Assembly: GCA_049999765.1 (NCBI GenBank)
Contig: JBNGIQ010007855.1
Coordinates: 39,947 to 83,088, forward strand
Reading direction: 5' to 3'
Origin: Phaeoceros laevis
Lineage: Eukaryota; Anthocerotophyta; Anthocerotopsida; Notothyladales
DNA: 43,142 nucleotides
Under the pieces are notes generated by a model, which ran no database searches, had not been told where the DNA came from, and was given only the letters and a program-made list of their open reading frames with translations. Below are positions 40,441 through 43,142 of this stretch, piece by piece. Position 1 is the stretch's first letter. Each line of letters opens with the position of its first letter. A program made the translations under genes and the position numbers.

Positions 40441-42656
40441 ATGGAGGGAAGGAGGCCTATGACGGCGGAGAGGCCTATGGAGGAAAGGAAGGCTGTCTCT
40501 CTGATGGAAAGGATGATGCAATATAGGAGAGCGAGTTCCGGGAGCGGCTTCAGGAGCCAGGAAGGAGAGTCTACAGAAAAGAGGATACACAATAGCATGT
40601 ATCACACCACGGCGGATGAAGCCAGAATGCACAGACTGGACCAGTTGCTTAGTAGTAAGCAATTTGTCTACTGCTCTTCACACGAATACAACTTCTTGTG
40701 CCAAAAACTTTGCTAGTCTAAAATGTACTCCAGGCTGTTTCATGATACAGAGATGGAGGTTTCATCATTTTTGTCAGAGGGTAATAAGAAGAAGCATAAT
40801 TGCTACAATCGTGCTATATGAATCAGCAAATGGCTGGCTCATGCAGGGTTGGGTACACTGGCTGAGGATGCTCAGCCAGAAAGGAGTCAAGATCCAGGTA
40901 GCCATCTTGCAGTTCAGCAATTTTTGTGGCTAGCCAGTATTGGTGGATCACTTCAACAGTACACTTATTCCTGTTTTGGTAGGTGGATCAAGGCCAGGAG
41001 AATCGAACAACCGTTGCACAGAATTGGTCAACCAGTTCTGCGGCTTGGAAACGTTGTTCAAGGTGAGCACAGACAACAACCTGGAGCCGTGGGCCTTAAG
41101 TAACTTCCGCAGAAATTAAGCCCTTGAGCAAACCCCTCACATTGCACTTTTGAGTGAACGGAAGATACCTTTATGCATGCAGGAACACATACAAAAGGAT
41201 CTGACACGAGCCCAGCTGCCAAAAAACTCATCTCAGCAACTGCCAAGACGTCAAGACCATGAACAACAATCTGCACGTCCAAAGCTGGTGGAGAAACCAC
41301 AAGAGAAAAAACCTGCTGTAGCCAGCAATATATCTGTCGACACCAGATTAGAAAATGCAATTGAGCAACTCATGGACGCTACAAAGAACCATCTTTTGGA
41401 CAAGAAATTGGGTACACATTCTGCACACCTGTTACTTATGGGAAGGCTGGTTGACATGTATTTGCAAGTGTGCACTTGTCATGATTTCAGTCTCCCTTGG
41501 ATCCTACAGCTTTTCCTTAATTCCTGCGAATTAAACGTTCCCCAGAGGTTCAGCGGCTGGAGGATACTTCGGAACGAGCATTGAAAGAGTTGGACACAGT
41601 GAAGTCCCACGAAGAAGAGTTGTTGAGAAAACGGTTCAGCTATCTAGAACAAGTAAGAAGAGGGTTGTTGCAGTGTTGTTTGCTGACATGTGCTGGTAGG
41701 ACTTCCATATTATTAAGGCTTACCTTCGGATCTAGCAGCAATACAGAGAGAGGGCTGCACAGCTAGAAGAGGAGTTCGCATTGCGAACTGCCGAACTACG
41801 ACAGTCCGCAGTGGCTCAAATAACTGCGTTCAAGCAAAAAGTAAGCAACTTTTTCGCCCTTCGCCTTTTGCAAAGGAGTCGTCACGAAACGGACACAAAT
41901 GACTGTGAGCTTTGGTATGGCAGAGTGAGAACGCCGTGCTAGCTAAAGTAGAGTCCTTGTTACTGGAACTCAATGGAATGAAGTCAGCTAAATCTGGAGG
42001 AACTGGGAAAGTACTTGCAGCAGCATCGTATTTGCAAAGCAGGCAGGTCCACCTTCTTCTAGATGCATCCTTGTGCATGACGCAGCTCCTTGCTCTAATA
42101 CTGCAGCTGTTGGTGTTCATGACTCCCTCCGAACCGATTAAACAGGGCTTGTTCAACTGTTTGCCATGTCTGCTTCAGGTTGAGGCAGATTGATGACAGC
42201 ACTCCGTACTTCAATCACGAGGGACTGTATTGTTCAAGATCTCATGACCCCTCCATCGACGGGGATGCTGGGGAGGGAGGGTGGTGTGGCTCGGCACCGA
42301 GTGTGGCAAAAGGAGCCAGGCGGCCACCAGACTCCACAGTACATAGGGATCCCAATGTAGAAACTGCTCCAGACATGGAAGAGGTGATTTCAAGGACCCA
42401 TTCAGCCCTTGAAGACAGGTTAAAAGCTCCTAAGACGCAGCTCAAGGCATCAAAACTGCTCTTCAGACCACTCAGAGTTTCCTTCGGGCCCTCACGTACT
42501 GACGATTTTCAAGGTGAGGATTTGCATGTTGAGACGATATCACCACTGTCCAAGAGCGCCATCGTGCTCCCCTTGCAGCAGAGGAACGAGTCGGAACCCG
42601 TGGGCGTAGGCCATCCCTTACCCGCAGGGCCCCCAAGAGCTCGGAGCAATGTGTAG
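40441..42656 (+). CDS. Coiled-coil protein, family not recognised
   Basis: Eight exons: 40441-40654, 40847-40897, 40983-41062, 41183-41467, 41548-41652, 41739-41840, 41924-42046, 42189-42656; 475 aa with phases 1, 1, 0, 0, 0, 0, 0. N-terminal 70 residues are Met/Arg-rich and basic (MEGRRPMTAERPMEERKAVS). Residues about 75-115 include NNRCTELVNQFCGLETLFK. A predicted coiled coil covers roughly 170-285: IEQLMDATKNHLLDKKLG, LEDTSERALKELDTVKSHEE, ELLRKRFSYLEQQYRERAAQ, AVLAKVESLLLELNGMKSAK. The C-terminal 155 residues are Ser/Pro/charged and probably disordered. Heptad-like exons and full phase agreement support a real gene; several weaker junctions (2/3, 4/5, 7/8) were set by phase. Its divergent partner NSE3 suggests, but does not show, a chromosome-related role. 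Confidence 0.7.
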
Positions 42657-42838
42657 ACAGTAACATTCTGCAATCTATAGCATTGTTAGTGTAAGTTACT
42701 CAAGTGTGACGGTATGATGTGTGTGTTGAACGGCACATAAGTGTTACTAAAATGTTACGTAAATGTTACTGTCAGTGTGAAGCAGTATGATGTGGTATGA
42801 TATGTGTGTTGAACAGTAGTAGTAGTAAAGTGCCGCGC
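42657..42838. other. 3' flank with short imperfect repeats
   Basis: Downstream of the coiled-coil gene. A 21-bp element ending TGTGTGTTGAAC occurs at 42711-42731 and 42794-42814, and ATGTTAC-type heptamers recur between them. Presumed 3' UTR grading into the tandem repeat. Confidence 0.6.
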
Positions 42839-43142
42839 TATACCAACTCCACAAGGAATAGTTACCTAGCTAGGTAGCGAGCTACTTAGCTAGCCAGCTA
42901 TGGTGGTTAAGCCATGTTAGTAGTAGGCGCTATACCAACTCCACAAGGGAATAGCTACCTAGCTAGGTAGCGAGCTACCTAGCTAGCCAGCTATGGTGGT
43001 TAAGCCATGTTAGTAGTAGTAGTAGAGTAGTAGTAAAGTGTCGCACTATACCAACTCCACAAGGGAATAGCTACCTAGCTAGGTAGCAAGCTACTTAGCT
43101 AGCCAGCTATGGTGGTTAAGCCATGTTAGTAGTAGTAGTAGC
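42839..43142 (+). repeat. Palindromic tandem repeat with TAG spacers
   Basis: Three copies begin TATACCAACTCCACAAGG at 42839, 42931 and 43047, so spacings are 92 and 116 bp; the difference comes from the number of TAG trinucleotides between copies. Each copy contains a TACCTAGCTAGGTA palindrome, a second AGCTA..TAGCT arm and GGTGGTTAAGCCATG. The third copy reaches the window edge, so the array probably continues. Confidence 0.9.

Noticed and set aside
1-43142. CRISPR array, operon-style bacterial gene cluster or viral element
   Set aside because: Spliced eukaryotic genes throughout; the tandem repeats lack unique spacers, and no reverse transcriptase, integrase, transposase or capsid-like sequence was seen.

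Overview
This window is nuclear DNA of a green, land-plant-type (streptophyte) eukaryote. Most genes are split by short GT-AG introns of about 75 to 270 bp. The identifiable proteins are characteristic of plants: an oil-body-associated protein, GDP-mannose 3,5-epimerase, a SWEET sugar porter, a DiT-type dicarboxylate translocator, a plant-type complex I gamma carbonic anhydrase, and a MYB of the DUO1 (male germline) class. Gene density is about one gene per 2.2 kb, with intergenic gaps often of 200 to 400 bp. That suits a small-genome, early-diverging lineage (bryophyte, lycophyte or charophyte grade) better than a large seed-plant genome. I cannot name the species.

Layout, left to right. 1-7.7 kb: OBAP-like gene (+), GME (+), two very small ORFs 5 nt apart (+), KEOPS subunit OSGEP/Kae1 (-) and MOZART1/GIP1 (-). 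7.7-16.7 kb: SWEET (+), an intronless GC-rich dicarboxylate translocator (-), gamma-CA (-) head to head with NDUFB9 (+), and a RING-CH (MARCH-type) membrane E3 ligase (-). 16.7-21 kb: a 2.1 kb stretch without a recognisable gene, an intronless F-box gene (-) and a 47-residue protein gene (-). 21-33 kb: RTF1 (+) convergent with AATF/Bfr2 (-), NIPA magnesium transporter (+) and intronless CLP1 (+). 33-43 kb: repeat-bearing intergenic DNA, DUO1-like MYB (-), MAGE/NSE3 (-), an unrecognised multi-exon coiled-coil gene (+), and a palindromic tandem repeat running off the right edge.

For the multi-exon genes I rebuilt exon chains by hand. In each, intron phases agree across every junction and the summed exons give an open frame. 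Exon coordinates are in each entry. They are predictions without transcript evidence.

Genes are often in divergent pairs that must share a short promoter region: MZT1/SWEET, gamma-CA/NDUFB9, 47-aa protein/RTF1, AATF/NIPA and NSE3/coiled-coil gene. The functionally coherent pair is gamma-CA/NDUFB9, both mitochondrial complex I subunits, 381 bp apart. Several genes serve core RNA or chromosome biology (OSGEP, CLP1, RTF1, AATF, NSE3, MZT1), but nothing shows that they form a co-regulated cluster. The best candidates for undescribed biology are the tandem small-ORF pair at 5 kb, the coiled-coil gene facing NSE3, the tandem splice acceptor inside the DUO1 DNA-binding domain, and the frame-preserving intron of OSGEP.
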